From a bacterium (GTDB taxonomy: Bacteria > Bacillota > Bacilli > Lactobacillales > Streptococcaceae), in contig CAJNBY010000002.1 in assembly GCA_905221125.1 (NCBI GenBank), positions 62,001 to 126,000 of the forward strand: a stretch of 64,000 nucleotides of DNA. The letters run 5' to 3'. Below the pieces are notes generated by a model, which made no database searches, was not told where the DNA came from, and worked only from the letters and a program-made list of their open reading frames with translations. The position numbers and the translations under genes are program-made. Below, piece by piece: positions 49,166 to 57,656 of the stretch (positions within the stretch are counted from its first letter, which is position 1; every line of letters starts with the position of its first letter).

Positions 49166-49987
49166 ATGATTTTAAAAATTTATAATGGGGAATATAGTTT
49201 ACAATGGGATGGAATATACTACTTAGCACTAATTGATTATCCAAATATTCAAGAGTGGGAATTAGAAAAAATTGCTAAATTTATAGCTTACGAAAAACTT
49301 CATAAACGTCAAACAAGTATTGAGTGTGCTGATTCTTGTTTAAAAAAAGAAATTTTAGATTACATCTGTCAGCATCCCTTTCTTCCACCATTTACCCCTA
49401 CAGATAAAAGAGTAGCCTCGACTTATGATCTACATAAGAGGTTAGTGACTTCAGACTACTGTAGTCATACTACGACTATAGATGCAGCGATTTCTATCTT
49501 TAAAACAGGTCAGCTCTTATCTGCTGTGAAAGCCTTTGGGCGAGATGCTGAGGAGTTGGTTTTGGATAGTCGAAATGCTGCATCGGATCCGATAGATTAT
49601 TTTGACTATGTCATGTTAGGGTGGTCAAATACAAGTTCTGGTTATCGATTAGCGATGGAGCGTTTTTTAGGTCGAGCTCCTTCAAAGAAAGAATTACAAG
49701 ACAAGTTTATTCCTGGAGTGAGTTTTCATTTTATCTATACAGATTTAATTAAAGTTACTGGTTATATTTTTGATGGCTACCATGTTGCAAAAATTAAGGA
49801 CATGTTGAATTTATTTAGTGAGTTGTATATTTGCATTATTCCAACTCAAAATAAGATCCAATTTGAAAATATTATTCCAACTAAAATACAAGATAGGGTT
49901 CATTATCTTGACTATGCTGGAGAAGACTTAGAAGAGTGGACTAAGAAAGTATATCAAGTTGTTTTAAAACAATCAGATAAAGGATAG
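49166..49987 (+). CDS. Unrecognised 273-aa protein, possible ADP-ribosyltransferase-like fold
   Basis: I cannot name this family securely. The N-terminal 90 residues are helical. Then comes CSHTTTIDAAISIFKTGQLLSA (about 99-120), an 'H-T-T...I...G-L-L-S' pattern of the kind found in DarT/Tpt1-type ADP-ribosyltransferase folds, followed by IDYFDYVMLGW, RLAMERFLGRAPSKKEL, GVSFHF and FDGYHVAKIKDML. Similar proteins in bacilli carry an uninformative transporter-ATPase name although no P-loop exists, nor is there one here. Short leader with GAGGTG Shine-Dalgarno. It is 14 nt before nnrD, an NAD(P)HX repair gene. Confidence 0.5.
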   Translation: MILKIYNGEYSLQWDGIYYLALIDYPNIQEWELEKIAKFIAYEKLHKRQTSIECADSCLKKEILDYICQHPFLPPFTPTDKRVASTYDLHKRLVTSDYCSHTTTIDAAISIFKTGQLLSAVKAFGRDAEELVLDSRNAASDPIDYFDYVMLGWSNTSSGYRLAMERFLGRAPSKKELQDKFIPGVSFHFIYTDLIKVTGYIFDGYHVAKIKDMLNLFSELYICIIPTQNKIQFENIIPTKIQDRVHYLDYAGEDLEEWTKKVYQVVLKQSDKG

Positions 49988-50001
49988 TTGAGGAAAAAAC
50001 G

Positions 50002-50853
50002 ATGAAAGTGATTGATCAAGCTTTACTAGAAAAAGTTATTATTGAACGTTCTCGTACAAGTCATAAAGGAAATTACGGTCGTCTGCTGTTGCTTGGTGGG
50101 ACCTATCCGTATGGTGGTGCTATTATCATGGCTGCTTTAGCAGCTGTGAAAAGCGGTGCAGGATTGGTAACCGTTGGAACGGATAGAGAAAATATCCCTG
50201 CTCTACACAGCCATTTACCTGAGGCTATGGCCTTTGTTCTTCAAGACCAGCAATTGTTAAAAGAGCAGTTGGAGAAGGCAGAAGTTGTCTTGTTGGGCCC
50301 TGGTTTACGAGACGAAACTTTTGGAGAAGAACTAGTCAAACAGGTCTTTGCTAGCTTAAGACAGAATCAGATTTTGATTGTAGACGGAGGGGCCTTAACC
50401 ATCCTTGCTAGAGCAAGTTTGTCATTTCCTTCCAGTCAGATTATCCTAACTCCCCACCAAAAAGAATGGGAAAAACTGTCTGGAATTACGATTGAAAAGC
50501 AAAATGAAGATGCAACAGCTAGTGCCCTGACTTCTTTTCCTCAAGGAACAATTTTGGTGGAGAAAGGTCCGGCTACTCGTATTTGGCAGGTTGGCCAGTC
50601 TGATTATTACCAGTTACAGGTTGGTGGTCCCTATCAGGCTACTGGGGGAATGGGAGATACACTAGCTGGGATGATAGCAGGATTTGCGGGCCAGTTTAAA
50701 CAAGCTAGTCTCTACGATCGAGTGGTAGCAGCGACTCATCTTCATTCAGCTATAGCCCAAGAATTAGCTCAAGAACATTATGTTGTCTTACCGACGGAAA
50801 TCAGCTCTTATCTTCCCAAAATAATGAAAAAAATATCTCAAAAAGGCACCTGA
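50002..50853 (+). CDS. nnrD: ADP-dependent NAD(P)H-hydrate dehydratase
   Basis: Repairs hydrated NAD(P)H (NADHX/NADPHX) to NAD(P)H. A 283-aa ribokinase-like protein equal to the YjeF C-terminal domain; the epimerase domain (NnrE) is not fused. SHKGNYGRLLLLGGTYPYGGAI, VLLGPGLRDETFGEE, ILTPHQKEW and GGPYQATGGMGDTLAGMIAGF (anion hole GMGD) are diagnostic. It follows the unrecognised gene by 14 nt and ends at a strong terminator. Confidence 0.92.
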   Translation: MKVIDQALLEKVIIERSRTSHKGNYGRLLLLGGTYPYGGAIIMAALAAVKSGAGLVTVGTDRENIPALHSHLPEAMAFVLQDQQLLKEQLEKAEVVLLGPGLRDETFGEELVKQVFASLRQNQILIVDGGALTILARASLSFPSSQIILTPHQKEWEKLSGITIEKQNEDATASALTSFPQGTILVEKGPATRIWQVGQSDYYQLQVGGPYQATGGMGDTLAGMIAGFAGQFKQASLYDRVVAATHLHSAIAQELAQEHYVVLPTEISSYLPKIMKKISQKGT

Positions 50854-50880
50854 TCGTTTCAGGCGCCTTTGTATTTTTTA
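50843..50880. terminator. Terminator between nnrD and the small minus-strand gene
   Basis: AAGGC-A-CCTGA / TCAGG-C-GCCTT stem (one mismatch), T-rich downstream and A-rich upstream; it lies between two convergent genes. Confidence 0.8.
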
Positions 50881-51063
50881 GAAAAATCCTTTAATCTTTC
50901 CAACGAGGCCATCTAGACCTTCAGAACCAGAAATCAACTGCTGAGCTTGAGAGAAGTATTCTCCAAGTTGTTCTTGGTTTTCTGCAACAAATGTTTTTGC
51001 AGCTTCGAAATCTTTTGTCTCGATTAGTTCTTTTACTTGATTAAACAAATCTAATGGGTTCAT
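50878..51063 (-). CDS. Small acidic helical protein, unknown
   Basis: A 61-aa protein, mostly alpha-helical by composition: NPLDLFNQVKELIETKDFEAAKTFVAENQ then QEQLGEYFSQAQQLISG and a Gly-rich end GLDGLVGKIKGFF. No membrane segment or known motif. AAGGAGAA Shine-Dalgarno is well placed, so translation is credible. It is monocistronic and convergent with nnrD. Family not recognised; the amphipathic C-terminus could contact membranes, but this is speculation. Confidence 0.65.
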   Translation of the reverse strand: MNPLDLFNQVKELIETKDFEAAKTFVAENQEQLGEYFSQAQQLISGSEGLDGLVGKIKGFF

Positions 51064-51223
51064 CTTAGTTCTCCTTTTCTATACTTACCTATTTAACCAT
51101 CTTTATGATAAAAAATCAACTCTAGCAGGATTTCTTCGAGAACGGTTATCGGTTTCAATTTTCAGATGAATATTAAGCCTTTACATGGTATAATAGAAGT
51201 AGCTCTTTAATGGAGGTGTTTGA

Positions 51224-51907
51224 GTGGAAAATCTGAAAAAAATGGCAGGTATCAAGGCTGCTGAGTTTGTCAAGGATGGCATGGTTGTCGGACTGGGAAC
51301 GGGGTCTACTGCCTATTATTTCGTAGAAGAAATCGGTCGTCGGATTAAGGAGGAAGGGTTGCAGATTACAGCTGTAACGACTTCTAGTGTGACTAGTAAA
51401 CAGGCTGAAGGTCTTAACATCCCGCTAAAGTCTATTGACCAAGTAGACTTGGTTGATGTGACGGTTGACGGAGCGGATGAAGTAGATAGCCAGTTTAACG
51501 GAATCAAAGGCGGTGGTGGTGCCCTTCTGATGGAGAAGGTTGTCGCAACGCCCTCAAAAGAATATATTTGGGTGGTAGACGAAAGCAAACTAGTTGAGAA
51601 ATTGGGCGCTTTTAAACTGCCTGTAGAAGTAGTTCAGTATGGTGCAGAACAGGTCTTCCGTCGTTTTGAGCGAGCTGGCTACAAACCAAGTTTCCGTGAA
51701 AAAGACGGTCAACGTTTTGTGACCGATATGCAGAATTTTATCATTGACCTTGCCTTGGATATCATTGAAGATCCAATTGCTTTCGGACAAGAATTGGACC
51801 ATGTCGTTGGTGTTGTAGAGCACGGCTTATTCAACCAAATGGTGGATAAGGTAATCGTTGCTGGACGAGACGGGGTTCAGATTTTAACTTCAACAAAAAC
51901 AAGATAA
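51224..51907 (+). CDS. rpiA: Ribose-5-phosphate isomerase A
   Basis: Interconverts ribulose-5-P and ribose-5-P in the pentose phosphate pathway. [18 protein letters not shown] (phosphate loop), [22 protein letters not shown] (active site) and [11 protein letters not shown] are diagnostic. The start is GTG at 51224 with TGGAGGTG upstream, and TGGTATAAT stands about 25 nt before that. First gene of rpiA-deoB-DUF1697-punA, which feeds ribose-1-P from nucleosides into central metabolism. Confidence 0.97.
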   Translation: MENLKKMAGIKAAEFVKDGMVVGLGTGSTAYYFVEEIGRRIKEEGLQITAVTTSSVTSKQAEGLNIPLKSIDQVDLVDVTVDGADEVDSQFNGIKGGGGALLMEKVVATPSKEYIWVVDESKLVEKLGAFKLPVEVVQYGAEQVFRRFERAGYKPSFREKDGQRFVTDMQNFIIDLALDIIEDPIAFGQELDHVVGVVEHGLFNQMVDKVIVAGRDGVQILTSTKTR

Positions 51908-51930
51908 CTAAAATAATAAGGAGATACACT

Positions 51931-53142
51931 ATGTCAAAATTTAATCGTATTCACTTGGTGGTATTGGATTCTGTAGGAATCGGTGCTGCACCAGATGCCA
52001 ATAACTTTGTCAATGCAGGGGTTCCAGACGGAGCTTCTGACACACTGGGACACATTTCAAAAACAGTTGGTTTGAATGTGCCAAACATGGCTAAAATCGG
52101 TCTAGGAAATATTCCTCGCGAAACTCCTCTTAAGACTGTTCCAGCTGAAAGCAATCCAACAGGTTATGCAACAAAATTGGAAGAAGTATCCCTTGGTAAG
52201 GATACCATGACTGGACACTGGGAAATCATGGGACTCAATATTACTGAGCCTTTCGATACTTTCTGGAACGGATTCCCAGAAGAAATTCTGACAAAAATCG
52301 AAGAATTCTCAGGACGTAAGGTCATTCGTGAAGCTAATAAACCATACTCTGGTACGGCTGTTATCGATGATTTCGGACCACGTCAGATGGAAACTGGAGA
52401 GTTGATTATCTATACTTCAGCTGACCCTGTCTTGCAAATTGCTGCTCACGAAGACATTATTCCTTTGGATGAATTGTACCGTATTTGTGAATACGCTCGT
52501 TCGATTACTCTTGAGCGTCCTGCCCTTCTTGGTCGTATCATTGCTCGTCCTTATGTAGGTGAACCAGGTAACTTCACTCGTACAGCTAACCGTCGTGACT
52601 TGGCCGTTTCTCCATTTGCACCAACTGTTTTGGATAAATTGAACGAAGCAGGTATCGATACTTACGCTGTTGGAAAAATCAACGATATCTTTAACGGTGT
52701 GGGTATCAACCACGACATGGGCCACAACAAGTCAAATAGTCATGGAATTGATACACTATTGAAGACCATGGGCCTTGCTGAGTTTGAAAAAGGATTCTCA
52801 TTCACAAACTTGGTGGACTTTGATGCCCTTTACGGCCACCGCCGCAATGCTCATGGTTACCGTGATTGCTTGCATGAGTTTGATGAACGCTTGCCTGAAA
52901 TTATCGCAGCCATGAGAGAGAACGACCTTCTCTTGATTACTGCGGACCATGGAAATGACCCAACTTATGCAGGAACAGACCACACTCGTGAATATATTCC
53001 ATTGTTGGCTTACAGCCCTGCCTTCAAAGGAAATGGTGTCATTCCAGTCGGACATTTTGCAGATATCTCAGCGACTGTTGCCGATAACTTTGGTGTTGAA
53101 ACTGCCATGATTGGGGAAAGTTTCTTAGATAAATTGGTATAA
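51931..53142 (+). CDS. deoB: Phosphopentomutase
   Basis: Converts ribose-1-P and deoxyribose-1-P to the 5-phosphates. An alkaline-phosphatase superfamily enzyme of 403 aa: [14 protein letters not shown] with metal Asp, [14 protein letters not shown] with the phosphorylated Thr, [21 protein letters not shown] with metal ligands. AAGGAG at 51919 region; 23 nt after rpiA. Works between PunA/DeoD (producing pentose-1-P) and RpiA. Confidence 0.97.
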   Translation: MSKFNRIHLVVLDSVGIGAAPDANNFVNAGVPDGASDTLGHISKTVGLNVPNMAKIGLGNIPRETPLKTVPAESNPTGYATKLEEVSLGKDTMTGHWEIMGLNITEPFDTFWNGFPEEILTKIEEFSGRKVIREANKPYSGTAVIDDFGPRQMETGELIIYTSADPVLQIAAHEDIIPLDELYRICEYARSITLERPALLGRIIARPYVGEPGNFTRTANRRDLAVSPFAPTVLDKLNEAGIDTYAVGKINDIFNGVGINHDMGHNKSNSHGIDTLLKTMGLAEFEKGFSFTNLVDFDALYGHRRNAHGYRDCLHEFDERLPEIIAAMRENDLLLITADHGNDPTYAGTDHTREYIPLLAYSPAFKGNGVIPVGHFADISATVADNFGVETAMIGESFLDKLV

Positions 53143-53143
53143 G

Positions 53144-53704
53144 ATGACGCGCTATGCTTTGCTTGTGAGAGGTATTAATGTTGGTGGCAAGAATAAGGTC
53201 GTCATGGTGGAGCTTCGGCAAGAATTGACAGACTTGGGACTTGAAAAGGCTGAAAACTACATCAACAGTGGCAATATTTTCTTTACTTCGAGAGTCCCCA
53301 AAGCTCAATTGGTTGAAAAATTAGAGGATTTCTTTGAAGTCCATTATCCATTTATTCAGAGCTTTTCCCTACTGAGCCAAGAAGACTATGAAACAGAAGT
53401 GGAGAATCTACCCGCTTGGTGGAGCAGAGACTTGGCGCGAAAGGATGTTCTCTTTTACACTGAGGGCTTGGATGTGGACCAAGTCATAATAACAGTTGAA
53501 AGTTTAGAGCTGAAAGATGAGGTGCTTTATTTTGGAAAACTTGGGATTTTCTGGGGGAAATTCTCTGAAGAATCCTACTCTAAGACAGCCTATCACAAGC
53601 ACCTACTCAAAATGCCATTCTATCGCCATATTACCATTCGCAATGCTAAAACTTTTGACAAAATAGGTCAAATGCTAAAAACTAAAAAAGGAGACACACA
53701 ATGA
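53144..53704 (+). CDS. DUF1697 family protein
   Basis: A 186-aa protein with the DUF1697 pattern YALLVRGINVGGKNKVVMVELRQ and AENYINSGNIFFTS at the N-terminus and YRHITIRNAKTFDKI near the C-terminus. Function unknown, found widely as a single-domain protein. It begins 1 nt after the deoB stop and overlaps punA by 4 nt, so it is translated in the middle of the nucleoside operon; a link to nucleosides is only contextual. Confidence 0.85.
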   Translation: MTRYALLVRGINVGGKNKVVMVELRQELTDLGLEKAENYINSGNIFFTSRVPKAQLVEKLEDFFEVHYPFIQSFSLLSQEDYETEVENLPAWWSRDLARKDVLFYTEGLDVDQVIITVESLELKDEVLYFGKLGIFWGKFSEESYSKTAYHKHLLKMPFYRHITIRNAKTFDKIGQMLKTKKGDTQ

Positions 53705-54510
53705 CATTTTTAGATAAAATCAATGAAACAGCTACTTTCCTGAAAGACAAGGGAATCCAAGAGCCTGAGTTCGGTCTAATCCTTGGATCAGGACTTGGAG
53801 AATTGGCAGAAGAAATCGAAAATCCAGTTGTAGTAGATTATGCTGATATTCCAAACTGGGGCCGTTCAACAGTAGTTGGTCACGCTGGTAAATTGGTATA
53901 TGGTGAACTGGCAGGTCGCAAGGTCTTGGCTCTTCAAGGTCGCTTCCATTTCTACGAAGGCAATCCTCTGGAAGTCGTGACTTTCCCAGTTCGTGTCATG
54001 AAAGTCCTCGGATGTGAAGGTGTCATTGTAACCAATGCGGCTGGTGGTATCGGATTTGGTCCTGGTACTTTGATGGCTATCTCAGACCATATCAATATGA
54101 CAGGGCAAAATCCATTGATGGGTGAAAACTTGGATGACTTTGGTCCACGTTTCCCAGATATGTCTAAAGCCTACACTCCAGAATATCGTGCTACTGCCCA
54201 TGAAGTAGCTAAGAAACTTGGTATCAAGCTTGATGAAGGTGTCTATATCGGTGTAACTGGTCCAACTTATGAAACACCAGCAGAGATTCGTGCCTATAAG
54301 ACATTGGGAGCAGATGCAGTTGGTATGTCTACTGTTCCTGAAGTGATTGTGGCAGCTCACTCAGGCTTGAAAGTTCTAGGAATTTCATGTATTACTAACT
54401 TTGCGGCTGGTTTCCAAGAAGAACTCAACCACGAAGAAGTTGTGGAAGTGACTGAACGTGTCAAAGGTGACTTCAAAGGCTTGCTGAAAGCGATTCTTGC
54501 TGAATTGTAA
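53701..54510 (+). CDS. punA: Purine nucleoside phosphorylase (PNP-I, trimeric type)
   Basis: Phosphorolyses inosine and guanosine to base plus ribose-1-P. GLILGSGLGELAEEI, RSTVVGHAGKLVYGELAG, LQGRFHFYEGN, VTNAAGGIGFGPGTLMAISDHINMTG and GVYIGVTGPTYETPAEIRAYKTLGADAVGMSTVPE with the purine-binding Glu and Asn-equivalent positions. The low-mass PNP differs from hexameric DeoD found 4 kb downstream. AAGGAG lies in the end of the DUF1697 gene. A hairpin follows. Confidence 0.97.
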   Translation: MTFLDKINETATFLKDKGIQEPEFGLILGSGLGELAEEIENPVVVDYADIPNWGRSTVVGHAGKLVYGELAGRKVLALQGRFHFYEGNPLEVVTFPVRVMKVLGCEGVIVTNAAGGIGFGPGTLMAISDHINMTGQNPLMGENLDDFGPRFPDMSKAYTPEYRATAHEVAKKLGIKLDEGVYIGVTGPTYETPAEIRAYKTLGADAVGMSTVPEVIVAAHSGLKVLGISCITNFAAGFQEELNHEEVVEVTERVKGDFKGLLKAILAEL

Positions 54511-54517
54511 AAAACTT

Positions 54518-54566
54518 GGTGATGGGATTAGACTAGAAATGAAGGTTTTAGTTCTCATCACCTTTA
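54518..54566 (+). terminator. Probable terminator after punA
   Basis: TTGGTGATGGGA / TCTCATCACC paired across a long loop; the T-tract is weak. Confidence 0.5.
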
Positions 54567-54752
54567 GTAGAGAAGATTGGGTTTGTTGTGATTAAAAGAT
54601 GAACAAAAATCCAGTCAACTACTATATTTTTACAAAAAATTTGTCACATTCTTATTCATCAATTAGGAGAAATGACTTGGAAATGCGAAATAGTTTACAG
54701 GCTTAGTAATCTGATTGGTAAATAGGGGAAAATAAAAGAAAGTTAGAAAAGA

Positions 54753-57485
54753 ATGAAAATCGGTCAACGACTTATGCGTTTTGGCATAAAAAAATTAAGT
54801 ATAGGAGTTGTATCTGTTGCAGTTGGCTTTGCTTTTTTAGCACCGACAGGAATTTCTGCCAATGAAGGAAGTCCAGTTGTGAAAAACGAAGCTCCTCTAG
54901 TCGTAAATGCAACGGATAGTCCGACAAAACTAGAAAATACTGATAAAAAACAGGAAATACCTCTTATAGAGGAAAGGGCGGAAGTTATCCAACCAGCTCC
55001 AGAAACAAAAGAAGTCCTTAAAAATCAGAAGGAAGAAGAAAAGCTGGAATCCCATAAAACAGAGCCTGCTCTAGTTCCTGAAGACGTGAATAAAGAGAAA
55101 AATGTAAAGGATGAGGCTACAACTTCTCGCCCTGTGACAGCAGAAGATCTTTTGAAAATCTCAAAAGGAGAACTGCACTCAGAAAATGATTTACTTGACA
55201 ATTCTCTTTATGGTGAAAAAGTCCTTGATTTAGAAGGTGATGACGATCAGGATGGTATCAAAAATAAGGATGAACTTTATGTTTATCATAAAGATGGTAA
55301 GGACTATTTAGGATATAACAGTCATCCATTGCTAGCGGACAGTGATGGGGACGGATTAGCAGATGGAGAAGATGATAATAAGAAACAATGGTATGTTACA
55401 GATCGAGATGCTCTTCTCTTCATGGAGTTATCCTATCGTGAGGATGACTATATCGAAAAAATCCTAGATCATAAGAATCCATTTCCGAGTCTCTATTTGA
55501 ATCGTCAAGAATATAAGATGATGCACAATGAGTTAGCCCCGTTTTGGAAGATGAAGAAATCTTACCATACAGCTAGTGGTTTGGATGCTTATCTATTTGA
55601 AACTAAGAGTGATTTTCCTTATTTAAAAGACAATACTGTTCAAATGTTGGCTATACGTGGGACAAGACTGAATGATGCAAAAGATTTGAGAACGGACTTG
55701 ACCTTGCTAGGAGGAAATAAACCTGCACAAGCGGATGATATCCGTAATGTTGTAAAAGAATTGGCGCAGGATTCCAGCATTACCAATCTGTATATGACAG
55801 GCCATTCTTTAGGAGGCTATTTAGCTCAAATAGCAGCGATTGAAGCCTATCAGAAATATCCTACTTTTTATAATAATGTTTTGAAAAAAGTGACAACATT
55901 TAATGCGCCTAAGGTCATTACTTCAAGAACAATCTGGAATGCAAAAAATGGTTTCTGGGATGTAGGATTAGAAAGTCGGAAGCTTGCTGTAAATGGAAAA
56001 ATTAAACATTATGTAGTGGATAATGACAATGTGGTTACATCTGTGCTACAAAATGATAGTGATGTTGTGACATCTACAGGAAGTGCCAATGTTAAGCACC
56101 GTTCGCGTGGCTATTTTGAAAGCCGTATGAATGATATTCCAAACTTTAATATTGGAAAACGAACAACATTGGATAAGCAGGGATACCGTGATCCAAAACT
56201 AGAAAAAATTTCTTTCTTTAAGAAACAACAACTCCCTCTGTCATCTAGTCAACCAAGCGCTGAACCTCTTGAGAATATAGCTCTAGGGAAACGGGTTACC
56301 CAAAGTTCGACAGCTTTTGGAGGTGACGCTAGAAGGGCTGTGGATGGAAAAGTAGATGGGAATTATGCTCATCATTCTGTAACGCATACTGAGTTCCAAT
56401 CTAAACCTTGGTGGCAAGTCGATTTAGACAAGGAAGAAACGATTCGTCAAATCAATATCTATAATCGAACAGATACTGCTCAGGATAGGCTTACCAATTT
56501 TAATGTGATTCTTTTAGATAGTTCTGGGAAAGAAATTGAAAGAAAGCGCATTGCATCTCTGAAAGATATTTCTGCACAAATTGCAATTGACTATAAAAAA
56601 GCTCGTTTTGTCCGTATTGAGTTAGATGGTTACAATGCTCTCAGTCTCGCAGAAGTTCAAGTCTTGCGTGCTGAGAATATCGCATGGAAAAAGCAAGCAC
56701 GCCAAAGTTCTACCGAGTTTGGAGGAGATGCTAGTCGTGCCTTGGATGGCAATACCAATAGTAGCTACAGCCAGCAATCAATTACTCATACAAAATTTGA
56801 AGACCAGCCTTGGTGGGAAGTTGATTTAGGTCGTACAGAACAGGTAGGGCTTGTTCGCCTTCATAACCGTGGGGATGGAGAACTTTCTAAACGTCTGTCA
56901 GACTTTGATGTGATTTTATATGATGAAAAAGGGACAGAAGTTGCTAGACAGTATGTTTCTCGCTTAGAAGGAAGCAGTTTAGACCTCCAGTTGAATGGGA
57001 AACTAGGTCGCCGTGTCCGTATTCAATTGCGTCAGAAAAATCAAGCTCTCAGTCTTGCTGAAGTGGAAGTGTTTCGATTTATAGCTAAGAATGCTGTGAC
57101 ACCACCAACTTCTAAGCCAGTACAAGTGTTAAATTACACTCCTGTAAAAGATAAAACCCTAACTATTCAGCATAGTGGAGCTTACATTGCACGCTATTCT
57201 ATAACTTGGGAAGAAGTTACAGTAGATAAAAATGGTCATTCAGTTGTTCGCAGTCATTCTTGGGAAGGAAATGGACGTAATCAGACTGCAGGTTTTGTCC
57301 TCAACCTCCCAATCAAAGAAAATATGAGAAATCTGCGAATTAAGATTGAGAAAAAGACAGGTCTTATCTGGAATAGATGGCAAACAATCTATGATAACAG
57401 ACCTCTCCTTGCCCAACCACATCGAAAAATCACTCATTGGGGTACGACATTGAATTCCAAGGTGAGTGACGATGATGTCTTGTAA
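54753..57485 (+). CDS. Secreted chimera: Ca-binding repeats, lipase-like domain, two F-type-lectin modules, cytolysin domain-4-like C-terminus
   Basis: A 910-aa exported protein. Residues 1-36 are a signal peptide with a KKLSIGVVSVAVG core, cleaved after ISA. Residues 40-135 are charged and disordered. Residues 160-208 hold DDDQDG and DSDGDGLADGEDD calcium repeats. Residues 210-470 form a class-3-lipase-like domain: GHSLGG with Ser352, probable Asp425 and His449. Two F5/8-C/F-type lectin modules follow (507-640 and 641-777); each has His545/His679, then R-T-D 572-574 or R-G-D 706-708 and a basic residue four positions later. Residues 795-910 (HSGAYIARYSITWEE, NMRNLRIKIEKKTG, HWGTTL) align with domain 4 of pneumolysin-type cytolysins. 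Domains 1-3 are absent, as is LPXTG. Weak Shine-Dalgarno. It lies inside the purine-salvage region. Confidence 0.85.
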   Translation: MKIGQRLMRFGIKKLSIGVVSVAVGFAFLAPTGISANEGSPVVKNEAPLVVNATDSPTKLENTDKKQEIPLIEERAEVIQPAPETKEVLKNQKEEEKLESHKTEPALVPEDVNKEKNVKDEATTSRPVTAEDLLKISKGELHSENDLLDNSLYGEKVLDLEGDDDQDGIKNKDELYVYHKDGKDYLGYNSHPLLADSDGDGLADGEDDNKKQWYVTDRDALLFMELSYREDDYIEKILDHKNPFPSLYLNRQEYKMMHNELAPFWKMKKSYHTASGLDAYLFETKSDFPYLKDNTVQMLAIRGTRLNDAKDLRTDLTLLGGNKPAQADDIRNVVKELAQDSSITNLYMTGHSLGGYLAQIAAIEAYQKYPTFYNNVLKKVTTFNAPKVITSRTIWNAKNGFWDVGLESRKLAVNGKIKHYVVDNDNVVTSVLQNDSDVVTSTGSANVKHRSRGYFESRMNDIPNFNIGKRTTLDKQGYRDPKLEKISFFKKQQLPLSSSQPSAEPLENIALGKRVTQSSTAFGGDARRAVDGKVDGNYAHHSVTHTEFQSKPWWQVDLDKEETIRQINIYNRTDTAQDRLTNFNVILLDSSGKEIERKRIASLKDISAQIAIDYKKARFVRIELDGYNALSLAEVQVLRAENIAWKKQARQSSTEFGGDASRALDGNTNSSYSQQSITHTKFEDQPWWEVDLGRTEQVGLVRLHNRGDGELSKRLSDFDVILYDEKGTEVARQYVSRLEGSSLDLQLNGKLGRRVRIQLRQKNQALSLAEVEVFRFIAKNAVTPPTSKPVQVLNYTPVKDKTLTIQHSGAYIARYSITWEEVTVDKNGHSVVRSHSWEGNGRNQTAGFVLNLPIKENMRNLRIKIEKKTGLIWNRWQTIYDNRPLLAQPHRKITHWGTTLNSKVSDDDVL

Positions 57486-57656
57486 TCTGATGATACAATG
57501 ACAGTTAGATAATTTAGTTTATAAAAAACTACCTGAGTTTGAATAGGACTCAGGTAGCTATCTGTGAGAGAATAAAATTAAACAGAAAGGTAGAGTAAGG
57601 TGTTCTGATTTGAACACGAGCGGAAAACTTTTCTAAAAACTTAGGAAGATAAACTA
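57486..57656. other. Intergenic: conserved hairpin and first structured element
   Basis: Holds CTACCTGAGT / ACTCAGGTAG (57529-57557), a perfect 10-bp stem whose T-run lies on the minus strand only, and then structured element A (57584-57629). The GATase Shine-Dalgarno (TTAGGA) follows. Confidence 0.6.
57584..57629 (+). ncRNA. Structured RNA element A (partial copy)
   Basis: AGAAAGG, then hairpin GTGTTC-TGATTT-GAACAC, then GAGCGGAAAACT. It is nearly identical to element B, but the long 3' stem is missing or replaced by the leader of the glutamine amidotransferase gene. Confidence 0.6.

Noticed and set aside
51130..51150. cre site upstream of rpiA (GAGAACGGTTATC)
   Set aside because: Too many mismatches to the TGWNANCGNTNWCA consensus, especially at both ends.
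54753..57485. Full cholesterol-dependent cytolysin (lectinolysin)
   Set aside because: Only the C-terminal domain-4-like part is present; the central region is a lipase-like domain with GHSLGG and no transmembrane-hairpin domain.
57400..57485. LPXTG or choline-binding anchor at the end of the secreted chimera
   Set aside because: The protein ends in SKVSDDDVL with no LPXTG, hydrophobic tail or choline-binding repeats.
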